Below, piece by piece: positions 1-9,498 of a DNA stretch of 33,172 nt (the stretch's first letter is position 1; each line of letters opens with the position of its first letter). The notes under the pieces were generated by a model. It ran no database searches. It was given only the letters and a program-made list of their open reading frames with translations, and was not told where the DNA came from. This DNA comes from Spirochaetota bacterium. GTDB lineage: Bacteria; Spirochaetota; UBA4802; UBA5368. Made by a program: the position numbers and the translations under genes. The stretch covers positions 1 to 33,172 of the forward strand of contig JALOTJ010000036.1 in the NCBI GenBank assembly GCA_025457965.1, in the 5' to 3' direction.

Positions 1-17
1 GGTCCCGGTTGTACGGA

Positions 18-1037
18 TCAGACCCTGATGCAGCGTACGGCGTGTCCTTTGCGCGGAACGAGCGGGATCGGGGCTTTAAGACACTCATCGGCCGCGTTAT
101 AACAGCGGGGATGAAACGCGCACCCCTGCGGCCGTTCGGAGAAGGACGGCACCATGCCCGGTATGGTCGCCAGCCGCTTTACGCGCTTGCCGATGCGGGG
201 GATGGCCTCGAACAAACCGATCGTGTAGGGATGGAGGGGGGAATCAAACAATTGCCGCACCGTGCCGGATTCCACGATCTCGCCGGCGTACATGATCGCG
301 ACGTCATCGGCGATGTTCGCGACGACGCCGAGGTCGTGGGTGATGAGCAGAAGCGACATCCGTCGCTCGCGCTGAAGGCCGAGCAGCAGGTCGAGTATCT
401 GCGCCTGGATGGTCACGTCGAGCGCCGTGGTGGGCTCGTCGGCGATGAGGACGGCTGGGGACGTGGAGAGTGACATCGCGATCATCACACGCTGGCGCAT
501 GCCGCCTGAAAGTTCGTGCGGATATGCCGAACAGCGCCGGGCGGGGTCGCCGATGCCGACGCTCTCGAGCAGATCGACGGCCTTCTCGCGCGCCTGTGCA
601 TCGGACATACCCAGATGTATCCGCAGCGGTTCCGCGATCTGGTAGCCCACCGTGAGTACCGGGTTGAGGGAGGTCATGGGTTCCTGGAAAATCATGGCGA
701 TCTCCCTGCCTCGAATTGCCGTCATGCCCTGCTCCGGCAGCGAGAGTAACTCCGTTCCATTGTATTCGATGCGACCGGACGCGATTACACCCGGAGGACG
801 TATCAGTCGCAGGATCGAATGGGCGGTTACGGACTTTCCGCAGCCGGATTCGCCGACAAGCCCCATGGTGCGCCCCTCCCCGAGCATAAACGAGAGGTCC
901 CTCACCGCGAGGAGCCGTCCCCCCGAAAGCTCGAAGTGGACATTGAGCGTGTCGATATGCAGGATGGCGGGATTTTTACGCTCCGCCGTCTTTTTTACCG
1001 TAGCGGTTTTCGGGGGGGTCTGGAGGGCGCTTTTCAT
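18..1037 (-). CDS. Oligopeptide/dipeptide ABC transporter ATP-binding protein (OppD/DppD type)
   Basis: Walker A GLVGESGCGKS, signature LSGGMRQRVMIAMSL, Walker B VLIADEPTTALDV, and the C-terminal oligopeptide-ABC extension with Cys motif (GCAFHPRCYNAADEC). Confidence 0.95.
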   Translation of the reverse strand: MKSALQTPPKTATVKKTAERKNPAILHIDTLNVHFELSGGRLLAVRDLSFMLGEGRTMGLVGESGCGKSVTAHSILRLIRPPGVIASGRIEYNGTELLSLPEQGMTAIRGREIAMIFQEPMTSLNPVLTVGYQIAEPLRIHLGMSDAQAREKAVDLLESVGIGDPARRCSAYPHELSGGMRQRVMIAMSLSTSPAVLIADEPTTALDVTIQAQILDLLLGLQRERRMSLLLITHDLGVVANIADDVAIMYAGEIVESGTVRQLFDSPLHPYTIGLFEAIPRIGKRVKRLATIPGMVPSFSERPQGCAFHPRCYNAADECLKAPIPLVPRKGHAVRCIRV

Positions 1038-1315
1038 GTAATATTTCTGCTGCGTCGTGTTATTTCGAAGCCATCGGCGATGAGCCGGTCATGGATATGG
1101 TCGAAGTCCGCGTCGGCAATTTTAAACTTGTATATGGTGGGCCTGCTGTAGGCGAGAATCTCGAGCCGGGATATGTCGACCACTTGAAGAAGCCCCGGTC
1201 CGACCTGGGTCGGGCGCTTCTCCCTTGTTTCGGCGAAGGCGAGCTTCGTTATGCCGAGGCGCTTTATGTCTTCAAGAAAATGTTCCAGCCTGTCGTAGCA
1301 GATTTCACGCTGCAT
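1034..1315 (-). CDS. Conserved small protein of unknown function, translationally coupled to the downstream ABC ATPase
   Basis: 93-aa ORF whose TGA overlaps the ATG of the ABC ATPase gene (ATGA at 1034-1037); same strand; no family recognised. Confidence 0.6.
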   Translation of the reverse strand: MQREICYDRLEHFLEDIKRLGITKLAFAETREKRPTQVGPGLLQVVDISRLEILAYSRPTIYKFKIADADFDHIHDRLIADGFEITRRSRNIT

Positions 1316-1353
1316 ATCATCCTCCCGGCGGAGCCGAGGCGCCGCCGCTGGTC

Positions 1354-2205
1354 TTAATTGGCCTGTCGTTCCGATACGCGCACACTGCCCGCGCTGAAAT
1401 AAACCATGTAATAGTGGTTTTTTCTACGGTACTGGTCGTCGCGGTTGAACCCGCCGCTTCCCGCGGTTACGCAGAGTATATCGCCGCTGCGCGCCGTGTG
1501 GGAGATCGCCGGCTGTCCGGAGAACACGGCCTTTACGGGATACTTTGCGAGAAGCGACAGTATTTCCGCGGCACCCTGTACCGGCGTGGAAGTCTCATGT
1601 TTCGGCGGAAGCAGAGAGTGGTGCGCGAAGACGAAAATGGCCGGTGAATGACGGTACCGCTCGAGGTCGGCCTCCAGCCATGAGCGCTGGAAGGGGCTTA
1701 TGGTTCCGGGTCCGGGGTCGGTCGTATCGAGTATGATGAAATGGACGCTTCCGTAGTTGAACGAGTAATAGGGTGCACGCCGGAGGTGTTTGCGGTAGAG
1801 GTCGGCGTTGTCATTATAGGTGTCCTTGTCGCCCTTTACGGTGTAGACGATGGAGTGTATGGCCCGGCAGGCTGCGACGAACTCGCGGTACTGGCGGGCG
1901 ACGTCACTTTCCTTTATGCCCATCCACTGCCTTCCGCCGTATACCATGTTGCCGAGGTGCACGGTGAAAACGGGATTGTCGATGTTGATGCGCGCAAACG
2001 CGTCTGCGACGCGGGGACTCATCGTTCCGAAGGGCGATTCGGGCAGGGTGTTTCCCGTAAGCGCGAACGTGATGTCGTCGGCCTCCCGTACCGCCGCAGG
2101 ACGCGCGCAGGCGCCGGCGAATGACAGGGTCAGCGCAAGGCAGACGACCCCGAAAGTCGCCCGGGGGCCGGCGTATCGCGCGCGTGTGGTGCGAGGCCGA
2201 TCCAT
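1354..2205 (-). CDS. Metallophosphoesterase-fold lipoprotein with degenerate metal-binding motifs
   Basis: N-terminal hydrophobic signal with lipobox-like FAGAC; overall calcineurin-like pattern (FALTGN..., VHLGNMVYGG, YTVKGDKDTY, YYSFNYGSVHFIILDTT, QRSWLEADL, FVFAHHSLLPP, AVFSGQ). Confidence 0.75.
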   Translation of the reverse strand: MDRPRTTRARYAGPRATFGVVCLALTLSFAGACARPAAVREADDITFALTGNTLPESPFGTMSPRVADAFARINIDNPVFTVHLGNMVYGGRQWMGIKESDVARQYREFVAACRAIHSIVYTVKGDKDTYNDNADLYRKHLRRAPYYSFNYGSVHFIILDTTDPGPGTISPFQRSWLEADLERYRHSPAIFVFAHHSLLPPKHETSTPVQGAAEILSLLAKYPVKAVFSGQPAISHTARSGDILCVTAGSGGFNRDDQYRRKNHYYMVYFSAGSVRVSERQAN

Positions 2206-2211
2206 GCCCTC

Positions 2212-2240
2212 ATTAGCCTCGTGTACGCGGAATCTGTCAA
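2212..2240 (-). promoter_or_regulatory. Predicted sigma70-type promoter for the metallophosphoesterase-like gene
   Basis: On minus strand: TTGACA (2235-2240), 17-bp spacer, GCTAAT (2212-2217). Confidence 0.5.
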
Positions 2241-2261
2241 GTAAAAGCGGGCATAAAAATC

Positions 2262-2290
2262 TTGACTATCACCGGGGTGCTTCCTTTAAT
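2262..2290 (+). promoter_or_regulatory. Predicted sigma70-type promoter for ribBA
   Basis: TTGACT (2262-2267), 17-bp spacer, TTTAAT (2285-2290); Shine-Dalgarno GGGGAG at 2322-2327 before ATG 2335. Confidence 0.65.
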
Positions 2291-2334
2291 GCACCCATAA
2301 ATCGGGAGAGCCCATACCTCCGGGGAGCCGCGAT

Positions 2335-3558
2335 ATGAACACCTGCACAATCAGCGAAGCCATAGAAGAAATCCGCAACGGGCGAATGATCATCCTGGTC
2401 GACAATGAAGACCGCGAAAACGAGGGGGACCTCGTTGTCGCCGCCGAGTTCTGCACGCCCGAGATCATCAACTTTATGGCGACCTTTGGCAGGGGGCTCA
2501 TCTGCATATCGATGACGCAGGAACGGCTCGAGGCGCTGGGGATTTCGCTCATGGTGCCCGAGAACTCCGACAAGTTCTGTACGGCGTTTACCGTGTCGGT
2601 CGACGCGAAGGATGGGACCACGACCGGCATCTCGGCCTTCGACCGGGCGCGTACGGTAAGCGTGCTGATAGATGAAACGTCAGGGCCCGCTGATTTGAAC
2701 CGGCCCGGCCATATCTTTCCGCTGGCGGCCAAGAAGGGCGGGGTGCTCGTACGGGCCGGCCATTCGGAGGGATCGCTTGACCTTGCGCGCCTGGCGGGCC
2801 TCAAGTCGGCCGCGGTCATCTGCGAGATCCTGAACGACGACGGCAGCATGGCGCGCCGCCCCGACCTCGACAAATTCGCCGAAAAGCACGCACTCAAGAT
2901 CGCGACCATCGCCGACCTCATCAAGTACCGGCAGCACAAGGAGCGCCTGGTGCGGCGCGTTTCGGAAGCGCAGCTCCCCACTGATTTCGGCGAATTTAAA
3001 ATCTTCGCCTACGAAACTGACGTCGACAGCGCGACGCATGTGGCCCTGGTAAAGGGCGACGTGACCGGGCGCGAGAACGTGCTCGTGCGCGTACATTCCG
3101 AGTGCCTCACCGGCGACGTCTTCGGCTCGCTCCGCTGCGACTGCGGCTCGCAGCTGCACCACGCGCTCGAGATGGTTAACACCGAAGGCGTGGGCGTGGT
3201 GCTCTACATGCGCCAGGAGGGCCGTGGCATAGGCCTGGGGAACAAGCTCAAGGCGTATCACCTGCAGGAGCAGGGGCTCGATACCGTCGAGGCGAATATC
3301 AAACTGGGCTTTCCCGCCGACCTGCGGGATTACGGCATCGGCGCACAGATTCTGGTCGACCTGGGCCTGCATACAATCCGCCTCATCACCAACAATCCGA
3401 AAAAAGTCATCGGCCTCGAGGGATACGGCCTGGAGATAGTCGGGCGCGTCCCGCTCGAGATACCGCCGATCAAGGAGAACCTGCATTATCTGAGGACCAA
3501 GAAAGAGAAGATGGGCCACATCCTCTCCGGCAAGTACGACAAGGAAATCGGGTCCTGA
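2335..3558 (+). CDS. ribBA: Bifunctional 3,4-dihydroxy-2-butanone-4-phosphate synthase / GTP cyclohydrolase II
   Basis: N-terminal DHBP synthase signatures ([28 protein letters not shown]) and GTP cyclohydrolase II Zn motif ([17 protein letters not shown]...[11 protein letters not shown]). Confidence 0.97.
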   Translation: MNTCTISEAIEEIRNGRMIILVDNEDRENEGDLVVAAEFCTPEIINFMATFGRGLICISMTQERLEALGISLMVPENSDKFCTAFTVSVDAKDGTTTGISAFDRARTVSVLIDETSGPADLNRPGHIFPLAAKKGGVLVRAGHSEGSLDLARLAGLKSAAVICEILNDDGSMARRPDLDKFAEKHALKIATIADLIKYRQHKERLVRRVSEAQLPTDFGEFKIFAYETDVDSATHVALVKGDVTGRENVLVRVHSECLTGDVFGSLRCDCGSQLHHALEMVNTEGVGVVLYMRQEGRGIGLGNKLKAYHLQEQGLDTVEANIKLGFPADLRDYGIGAQILVDLGLHTIRLITNNPKKVIGLEGYGLEIVGRVPLEIPPIKENLHYLRTKKEKMGHILSGKYDKEIGS

Positions 3559-4481
3559 TGGAAAACGGCATCTCGCGATCGGTTGTCATCATCGACGATG
3601 ACGAGGTGATCCGCTACACCCTTCAGAAAAAGCTCTCGAGAATGGGATATAACGTCATCTCGCTCGAGCGTGCGGAAGACATGATCTACCTCTTGAAAAA
3701 AAATGACAAAGAGGTGGATCTCATAATAACCGATGTCAAGCTGAAGAAGATGGACGGCATCGAGCTGTTGCGCCACGTCAACGCGCTCGAGAATCCCATC
3801 CCCGTGCTCGTCATCACCGGCCAGGGCAATATCGAGGACGCCATAAGGGCCCTGCGCTACGGCGCCTGCGATTTCATACGAAAACCCTTCGATATAAACG
3901 AGGTGGCGTCCGCCGTACGCGGAATCTTGCGCCGCAAGCAGGAACAGAAGCTCGTCGGCAGTTCGGCAAAGTATCTTCTTGCCGAAAAGCGTTCCTATAA
4001 AATACCCATCGACGCCACGCTGTGCAATGTGATTTCTTATATCCTGACTAAAAACCTGGCCCCTGCCGGAATGTGCAACCATACCACCGCCGAGAACCTC
4101 GCGCTCGCCCTGCGCGAGGCGCTGTCGAACGCCATGTTCCACGGCAATCTCGAAATTCCCTCGCGCCTCAGGGAAGAGACGGGCATCAGGGGATTTAACG
4201 AGGAGATCGAGCGCAGGAAGGGGGATCCCGGCCTGGGCGCGCGGACGGTGCTGGTGGACTACGAGCTGACCCCGGAATACGTTGAATACGGAATAGAGGA
4301 CGAGGGTCCGGGATTCAACTACCGCGACCTTCCCGACCCGCGCGATCCGGAGAATTTCTTTAAAGACAGCGGAAGGGGCTTGCTCATCATCCGTATCCAT
4401 ATGGATGAGGTCGAGTGGAACGCGAAAGGGAACCGAATACGGATGAGGAAGCACCGGATCGCGCGAAACAACGGATCATGA
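3558..4481 (+). CDS. Response-regulator receiver domain fused to an RsbW/SpoIIAB-like HATPase domain
   Basis: Receiver: DDDE, phospho-acceptor LIITDVKL, ITG, KPF. C-terminal GHKL ATPase: EALSNAMFHGN (N-box), DEGPGF (G1), SGRGLLIIR (G2). Start overlaps the ribBA stop. Confidence 0.9.
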   Translation: MENGISRSVVIIDDDEVIRYTLQKKLSRMGYNVISLERAEDMIYLLKKNDKEVDLIITDVKLKKMDGIELLRHVNALENPIPVLVITGQGNIEDAIRALRYGACDFIRKPFDINEVASAVRGILRRKQEQKLVGSSAKYLLAEKRSYKIPIDATLCNVISYILTKNLAPAGMCNHTTAENLALALREALSNAMFHGNLEIPSRLREETGIRGFNEEIERRKGDPGLGARTVLVDYELTPEYVEYGIEDEGPGFNYRDLPDPRDPENFFKDSGRGLLIIRIHMDEVEWNAKGNRIRMRKHRIARNNGS

Positions 4482-4493
4482 AGGAGAAGCGTA

Positions 4494-5519
4494 ATGTATT
4501 ATACGATAAAGTGGAACGGTGATTCCGTTTCGATGCTCGATCAGCGGCTGCTCCCGATGGAAGAGGTGTACCGCACCTATCCGAACTACCACGATGTCGC
4601 CGAGGCGATCACCGACATGGTGATCCGCGGGGCGCCGGCAATCGGCATTGCCGCCGGTATGGGAATCGCTCTTGCCGCAAAGAAAATGGAGGCGTCCGAC
4701 GTCGCGTCCTTTAAAAAGGGGATGGAGGGCGTCTTTACGGTTTTCGGGAAAACGCGACCCACTGCGGTCAATCTATTCTGGACGATCAACCGGATGCGCG
4801 GCATCATGGAGGGCAAAAACGACATCGGGGAGATCAGGCAGAGCCTTGAGGCCGAAGCGGTCAGGCTTCTGGAAGAGGACGTGAAGATCAACAGGCAGAT
4901 CGGAAAGAACGGCGCGCGCTATCTCGATGACGGTGATGTCGTGATGACGCACTGCAACGCCGGGGCGCTCGCCACCGGGGGCTACGGTACCGCGCTGGGC
5001 GTCATACGCGCCGCGGTCGAGGAGGGCAAGCGCATTGAGGTGTATGCCTGCGAAACGCGTCCCTATCTGCAGGGGGCGCGCCTGACGGCCTGGGAGCTCT
5101 TGAAGGACGACATACGCGTGACCCTGATCACCGACAACATGGCGGGATATTTCATGCGCGCGGGCGTTGTGAAGAAGGTCGTCGTCGGCGCCGACCGCAT
5201 TGCGGCCAACGGCGATACCGCGAACAAGATCGGCACCTATACCCATTCCGTACTGGCACGCGAACACGGCATCCCGTTTTACGTGGCGGCGCCGCTTTCG
5301 ACGCTCGACCCGGCGACCCCCGACGGCGGCGCGATCATCATCGAGGAGCGCGGGATCGACGAGGTCGCGTATTTCGCCGGAATCCAGGTAGCGCCGGAGG
5401 GAGTGTTCGTCAAGAATCCCGCGTTCGATGTTACGCCTGCGGCGAACATAACGGCGATCATCACGGAAAAGGGAGTGATCGAAAAACCGGCGGGGAAGGG
5501 AATAGCGGAATTCTTCTGA
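4494..5519 (+). CDS. mtnA: S-methyl-5-thioribose-1-phosphate isomerase
   Basis: eIF2B-like/MtnA signatures: [85 protein letters not shown]. Confidence 0.96.
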   Translation: MYYTIKWNGDSVSMLDQRLLPMEEVYRTYPNYHDVAEAITDMVIRGAPAIGIAAGMGIALAAKKMEASDVASFKKGMEGVFTVFGKTRPTAVNLFWTINRMRGIMEGKNDIGEIRQSLEAEAVRLLEEDVKINRQIGKNGARYLDDGDVVMTHCNAGALATGGYGTALGVIRAAVEEGKRIEVYACETRPYLQGARLTAWELLKDDIRVTLITDNMAGYFMRAGVVKKVVVGADRIAANGDTANKIGTYTHSVLAREHGIPFYVAAPLSTLDPATPDGGAIIIEERGIDEVAYFAGIQVAPEGVFVKNPAFDVTPAANITAIITEKGVIEKPAGKGIAEFF

Positions 5520-5621
5520 TACACGCATTCGTACGCCGGCAAGTATTCGTCTATTTCACCGATACACTCCCGTAAATTGCATGTCCGGGGCCAGGACCGG
5601 TTCGGTCTCGTATCCCTCTTT

Positions 5622-6401
5622 TCACCATACGACGCTTTTATACAGCAGAATAATCTCCCTGCCGTAGAGCACGGCTGTGCCAAAACCCAGCGTAAGAAAG
5701 GGCGCGAAGGGGAAACGGATCCTGAGACCCTTCCGCGTTACCAGGGCGTACGTCGCGCCCGCGACCGCCCCGGTTATGAGCGCCACCTCGACAGCCACGA
5801 TCGAAAGCTCCCAACCGCAAAAAAAACCGATGGCGGAGGCGAATTTCAGATCCCCGCCGCCGAAACCGCCGGGGAAGGCGAGGAGTATCATCGCAAAAAA
5901 CGCGAACATACCGGCCGCGCCGATGAGATGATCGACAAAAGGCCCGAAGATGATCGCCGGGTAGAGCGCGAGGAGAAAAATAGCGATCACGAGAGCTCCC
6001 GGTATGGTGAGCGTTTTGATGTCGACCACCGAGATCGTCGCTCCCGCTGAAAGCGCGATGAAGATGGCCGCTGAATACGCGCCGGGGCCGAACTGACGAA
6101 CGACGAGCACAAGGAGCGCCGCGTGGAACAGTTCGGCAAGCGGGTAAAGCGGGGAAATGGAAACGCCGCAATGTGCACACCTGCCGCGCACGAGCGCGAA
6201 CCCCGCCAGAGGAATAAGCGCAATGGCGGGGATGGATCGGGCGCACGAGGGACAGCGCGAGCGCGAGAAGAGCGCGCCGAGCGGGCTTTTGGCGAAGTCT
6301 CCGCCGGCGATACGAAGCGCGAGGGCGTAGGAAAAGCTCCCCCATACGGCGCCCAGCAGCGCGACGGCGAACCAGGTCCAGCAGCCGGTTGCCAGCGACA
6401 C
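5622..6401 (-). CDS. Prepilin peptidase (type IV leader peptidase family A24)
   Basis: Multi-TM protein with N-terminal zinc motif CPSC...CAHC, aspartate motifs (VVDIKT, GGGDLKFASAIGFFCGW). Confidence 0.92.
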   Translation of the reverse strand: MSLATGCWTWFAVALLGAVWGSFSYALALRIAGGDFAKSPLGALFSRSRCPSCARSIPAIALIPLAGFALVRGRCAHCGVSISPLYPLAELFHAALLVLVVRQFGPGAYSAAIFIALSAGATISVVDIKTLTIPGALVIAIFLLALYPAIIFGPFVDHLIGAAGMFAFFAMILLAFPGGFGGGDLKFASAIGFFCGWELSIVAVEVALITGAVAGATYALVTRKGLRIRFPFAPFLTLGFGTAVLYGREIILLYKSVVW

Positions 6402-6403
6402 TC

Positions 6404-7909
6404 CTAGCGCTCCCGCCGCGGGGTCACGAGAACGGCGTCGACTCTGCGCATGGTCTCAGCTTTTACATCGACGCCGGTAACGCGGTCGTTCGAGATTATG
6501 ATACGCGAGGCCGGGATGCGGTGTTCATGGACGAGAAGGCGCGCCACTTCCCTTAGCCGCTGACCGGGCAGGTCGCGCCACCTGTCCTCGCCGGTATCCT
6601 CGCCGCCGTAGAGCGCGATGGCGCAGCCCGGGAAAACCTGGGCCTCCCCGGCAAAACGGGCCAGGCGCCCCCTCGAGACGAAATCGGGAACGGAGCGGTT
6701 TTCCGGAAAATGGAACGAATGCTTTCCGGCAAGCGCCGCTCCGCCCGAAACGGGCGGGACGGGCTTATCGCGTGCGGGTGAGGGGATTGATTTAAGTTCG
6801 CTTTCGAGCGCGACAAGGAGGTCGGTGTTGCGCGTATAGCCGGAGACCGCCGGGTCCTCGGCGGTCTCGCCGTGGTAGAGGGTGTATGCCCTGTCGAAGA
6901 GGTACGGGAAGCCCCCCCACTCCGAATCGTCGATCAGGAAGAACCTGCGGTTCTCGGCGTAGCCGGCGAACGCGTAACGCCCTATCTCGGCGTGCGCCCT
7001 GGCCGTGTCCGTGCCGAGTTGGCGGGCGAGGAGCGCGGCGGCCGCCTCGGTGTCGTGCAGCAGCGATGCGAGACCGTCGAACCAGGCCCTGATGAATCCG
7101 CCGACCTGTTCGCGCCGTACCAGGAGTGTTGACTCCCGGGCGATGAACAGACCTGCCACAAGCCGTGAAGCCTCGCCCGTTGACGAGATGACCGCTATTT
7201 CCTTTTCGGCATCCAATACGGGAGCAAGCGCGTATCCGGGGGCGGCGCAGATGTCGGCCCTTCCCCGGGCGAAGAGGCGTGCCGCATCAGCCGGTGTGCG
7301 CGTGAATGACCAGGCGGCCTCGGAGGGCTTTACGCCCGCCAGCGACAAAAGATAGAGCGCCATGAAGTGCGAGGGCGTGTTGGCCGCACAGGCGATGGTT
7401 GCGCCCCGGTAGTCATCGGGTGATAACGGGGCTTTGCGGGCGACGACCAGGTCGTCACCGCGCGAGTAACCGCACAGCAGGAAGGCGACCGGATTGACCG
7501 AACGTATGCGCGGGTACGCCCAGGCGAAGGTGTCCGCTCCCGCCCAGATTATATCGGCCTCGCCCGAGGCAAAGCGTTTCAGGCAGACGTCGAAATCTTC
7601 CTCCACCTCGAGCTCAATTGAAACCCCGTGATTTTTTCCGAAGAGGGTTCCATCGTGCAGGCCCGCGCCGGCGTTGGCGACGATCGCGGGTGCGTAGAGC
7701 GCGCCGGCCGGCACCAGCACCCGCAGGGGGCGGGCCGACGGAAGATCACGGACAAGCCCATCGTTCAACACGGTTGCAGTATTGTCGTATCCGCCCCCGA
7801 GCGGGCCGCCCGTGGCGGCGGCGATAACAATGATCGCGCAGCCGAGCACGGCGACAATGAGCTTCCCGCTTCTGCGAATGATGACGGCCTTCACTCCTGG
7901 TTCCCTCAC
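6404..7909 (-). CDS. Membrane-anchored ABC substrate-binding-like (NMT1/type 2 periplasmic) domain fused to a C-terminal OmpA-like domain
   Basis: N-terminal TM/signal; substrate-binding-like middle region (FASGEADIIWAGADTFAWAYPRI, ATIACAANTPSHFMALYLL); C-terminal OmpA-like pattern (AQVFPGCAIALYGGEDTG...LPGQRLREVARLLVHEHRIPASRIII). Confidence 0.75.
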   Translation of the reverse strand: MREPGVKAVIIRRSGKLIVAVLGCAIIVIAAATGGPLGGGYDNTATVLNDGLVRDLPSARPLRVLVPAGALYAPAIVANAGAGLHDGTLFGKNHGVSIELEVEEDFDVCLKRFASGEADIIWAGADTFAWAYPRIRSVNPVAFLLCGYSRGDDLVVARKAPLSPDDYRGATIACAANTPSHFMALYLLSLAGVKPSEAAWSFTRTPADAARLFARGRADICAAPGYALAPVLDAEKEIAVISSTGEASRLVAGLFIARESTLLVRREQVGGFIRAWFDGLASLLHDTEAAAALLARQLGTDTARAHAEIGRYAFAGYAENRRFFLIDDSEWGGFPYLFDRAYTLYHGETAEDPAVSGYTRNTDLLVALESELKSIPSPARDKPVPPVSGGAALAGKHSFHFPENRSVPDFVSRGRLARFAGEAQVFPGCAIALYGGEDTGEDRWRDLPGQRLREVARLLVHEHRIPASRIIISNDRVTGVDVKAETMRRVDAVLVTPRRER

Positions 7910-7919
7910 ACTGGTGGGT

Positions 7920-8666
7920 TCAGATCTGGATATAATAGCTTATGCCGAAGAGGAGTACGTCGCCTTTCACGCTGATGGCCTTTTTGGGTGAACTCGTGGG
8001 ATTTCCGGCGGAGTCCGTCCCGTGGTTGTTGATGGGGTAGGAGCGGCCTTCCTGGTGTATCCACTCGGTGGTCATCGTCACCTTTTCTGAGAGCGGGACC
8101 TCCGCGCCCAGAAGGAGGTGGTAACCGACGAAGGTCTTGAAATAGCTGTCTTTCCGGTTGTCATCCCCTATGTCGATGCCGGCCGCGTCGGGTGCGGACT
8201 GGCTGATCTTTATATACGCCTGGTGAAGCGTGCCGCCGCCCCCGATGTAGAAATAGGTGCGCTTTTTAACCGGCATCAGGAGCCCGATCGTGGCGGGGAT
8301 GGAGTTCTGGAATGCCGAGATTCGAATGTTGTTTTTATTGCCGGCAACGGTTATGCTTCCCTTGATCGGTACTACGGGAGTTGCGAGGTGGCAACCGATA
8401 CGGAAGAGCAGATAGTTGAACTGGTAGCGAAGGTTGATGCCCACCACCGGTACATAGGGGCTTTTGAGCTGATCTACGTCGGCGCCCGCGGTGGTCATCA
8501 TTTCGCTGTTATAGCGGGTGATGATATCGTCGGTGTTATTGGGCGCATAGGTAAGGCCCAGGTTGAAGCCGACGCCGATTTCTCCGATGGCATACGCACC
8601 CCCCGGCAGCGCCGCGATCGCCGCGACGAGCAGAACGCGCAGGATGATCTTTTTTATCGTTTTCAT
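7920..8666 (-). CDS. Outer-membrane beta-barrel protein, paralogue 1
   Basis: Signal peptide (MKTIKKIILRVLLVAAIAALPGGAYA), alternating amphipathic strands, C-terminal aromatic GISYYIQI; the ORF can extend to an upstream ATG at 8678. Confidence 0.75.
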   Translation of the reverse strand: MKTIKKIILRVLLVAAIAALPGGAYAIGEIGVGFNLGLTYAPNNTDDIITRYNSEMMTTAGADVDQLKSPYVPVVGINLRYQFNYLLFRIGCHLATPVVPIKGSITVAGNKNNIRISAFQNSIPATIGLLMPVKKRTYFYIGGGGTLHQAYIKISQSAPDAAGIDIGDDNRKDSYFKTFVGYHLLLGAEVPLSEKVTMTTEWIHQEGRSYPINNHGTDSAGNPTSSPKKAISVKGDVLLFGISYYIQI

Positions 8667-8736
8667 AACACCACGCACGTGCAGTCCTAACCTCTACGTT
8701 TTTGTTACGGCCGGCGGAAGTCGTGTGCCGCGCCGT

Positions 8737-9498
8737 TTAACGCGAATAAAAATGCCGGCTCGCCCCCATGCTGAAGCGGTACCCGGTAAAATCGATACGG
8801 GCGAAGTCGGTATCACCGTCGGTGCGGTACCGATCTTTGCGTATATCGGTCGACCCCCTGTAATAGGCGAGCGACGCGGTGATGGATACTTTCGCGTTCA
8901 GGAAATAATCGCCCTCGACAAGGAGCACCAGCGGAAACCCGTATCCCCGAAACTTTCCCTTGACATCGCCGCCCGATTCCGGCCTGAGCGAGTTCTTGTA
9001 ATTTCCATAGGCGAAGGCGGCGCCGCAGCTGAAGGCTATGCGTACGTCCTTCCAGAACGGTACGGCGAGCCCCGCCGTCAGCGGTGCGTCGATAACGTAC
9101 ATCGAATAAGTGCAGTCCAGCAGTTCGGGTGTGAATCCCGGGGCGGGAGTGTCGTAGAGGGTCGTGCCCGAACCACCCCGCACATCCATGGTGAAATTGC
9201 CGCCCAGGCGCACGAGAAAGTAGTCATAAAAGGTCGCCTTGAGCACGATTCCGCCGCTCGCGCCCAGGAGCCGGTTGATGGTGCTGGTATCGTAGCCGTC
9301 AAGCGATTTGTTAATGCCGTCGATGCCGTTATAAACGCCGATCGTTTCATGCGTGGAAGAGTGCAGGTTGCCGCCGAGCGAAGGCACAAAACCCGCCTGC
9401 GCGCCGAGCGAAAAACTCGCGGCGTGCAGGGGCCCTGCCGCCACGGCCAGGATTACGAGGAGCGCCGTGCGCATGATGATCGCTTTATTACATGGCAT
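8737..9498 (-). CDS. Outer-membrane beta-barrel protein, paralogue 2
   Basis: Signal peptide (MRTALLVILAVAAGPLHA), amphipathic strands, pattern shared with its two neighbours; alternative start at 9474. Confidence 0.72.
   Translation of the reverse strand: MPCNKAIIMRTALLVILAVAAGPLHAASFSLGAQAGFVPSLGGNLHSSTHETIGVYNGIDGINKSLDGYDTSTINRLLGASGGIVLKATFYDYFLVRLGGNFTMDVRGGSGTTLYDTPAPGFTPELLDCTYSMYVIDAPLTAGLAVPFWKDVRIAFSCGAAFAYGNYKNSLRPESGGDVKGKFRGYGFPLVLLVEGDYFLNAKVSITASLAYYRGSTDIRKDRYRTDGDTDFARIDFTGYRFSMGASRHFYSR

Noticed and set aside
2241-2334. FMN riboswitch upstream of ribBA
   Set aside because: The leader from the predicted start is under 40 nt and lacks RFN element consensus segments; the GGGTGC/GCACCC inverted repeat overlaps the promoter itself.
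2680-3519. 279-aa minus ORF, plus a similar 322-aa ORF at 3486-4454
   Set aside because: Antisense to ribBA and the receiver-HATPase gene; no motif content.
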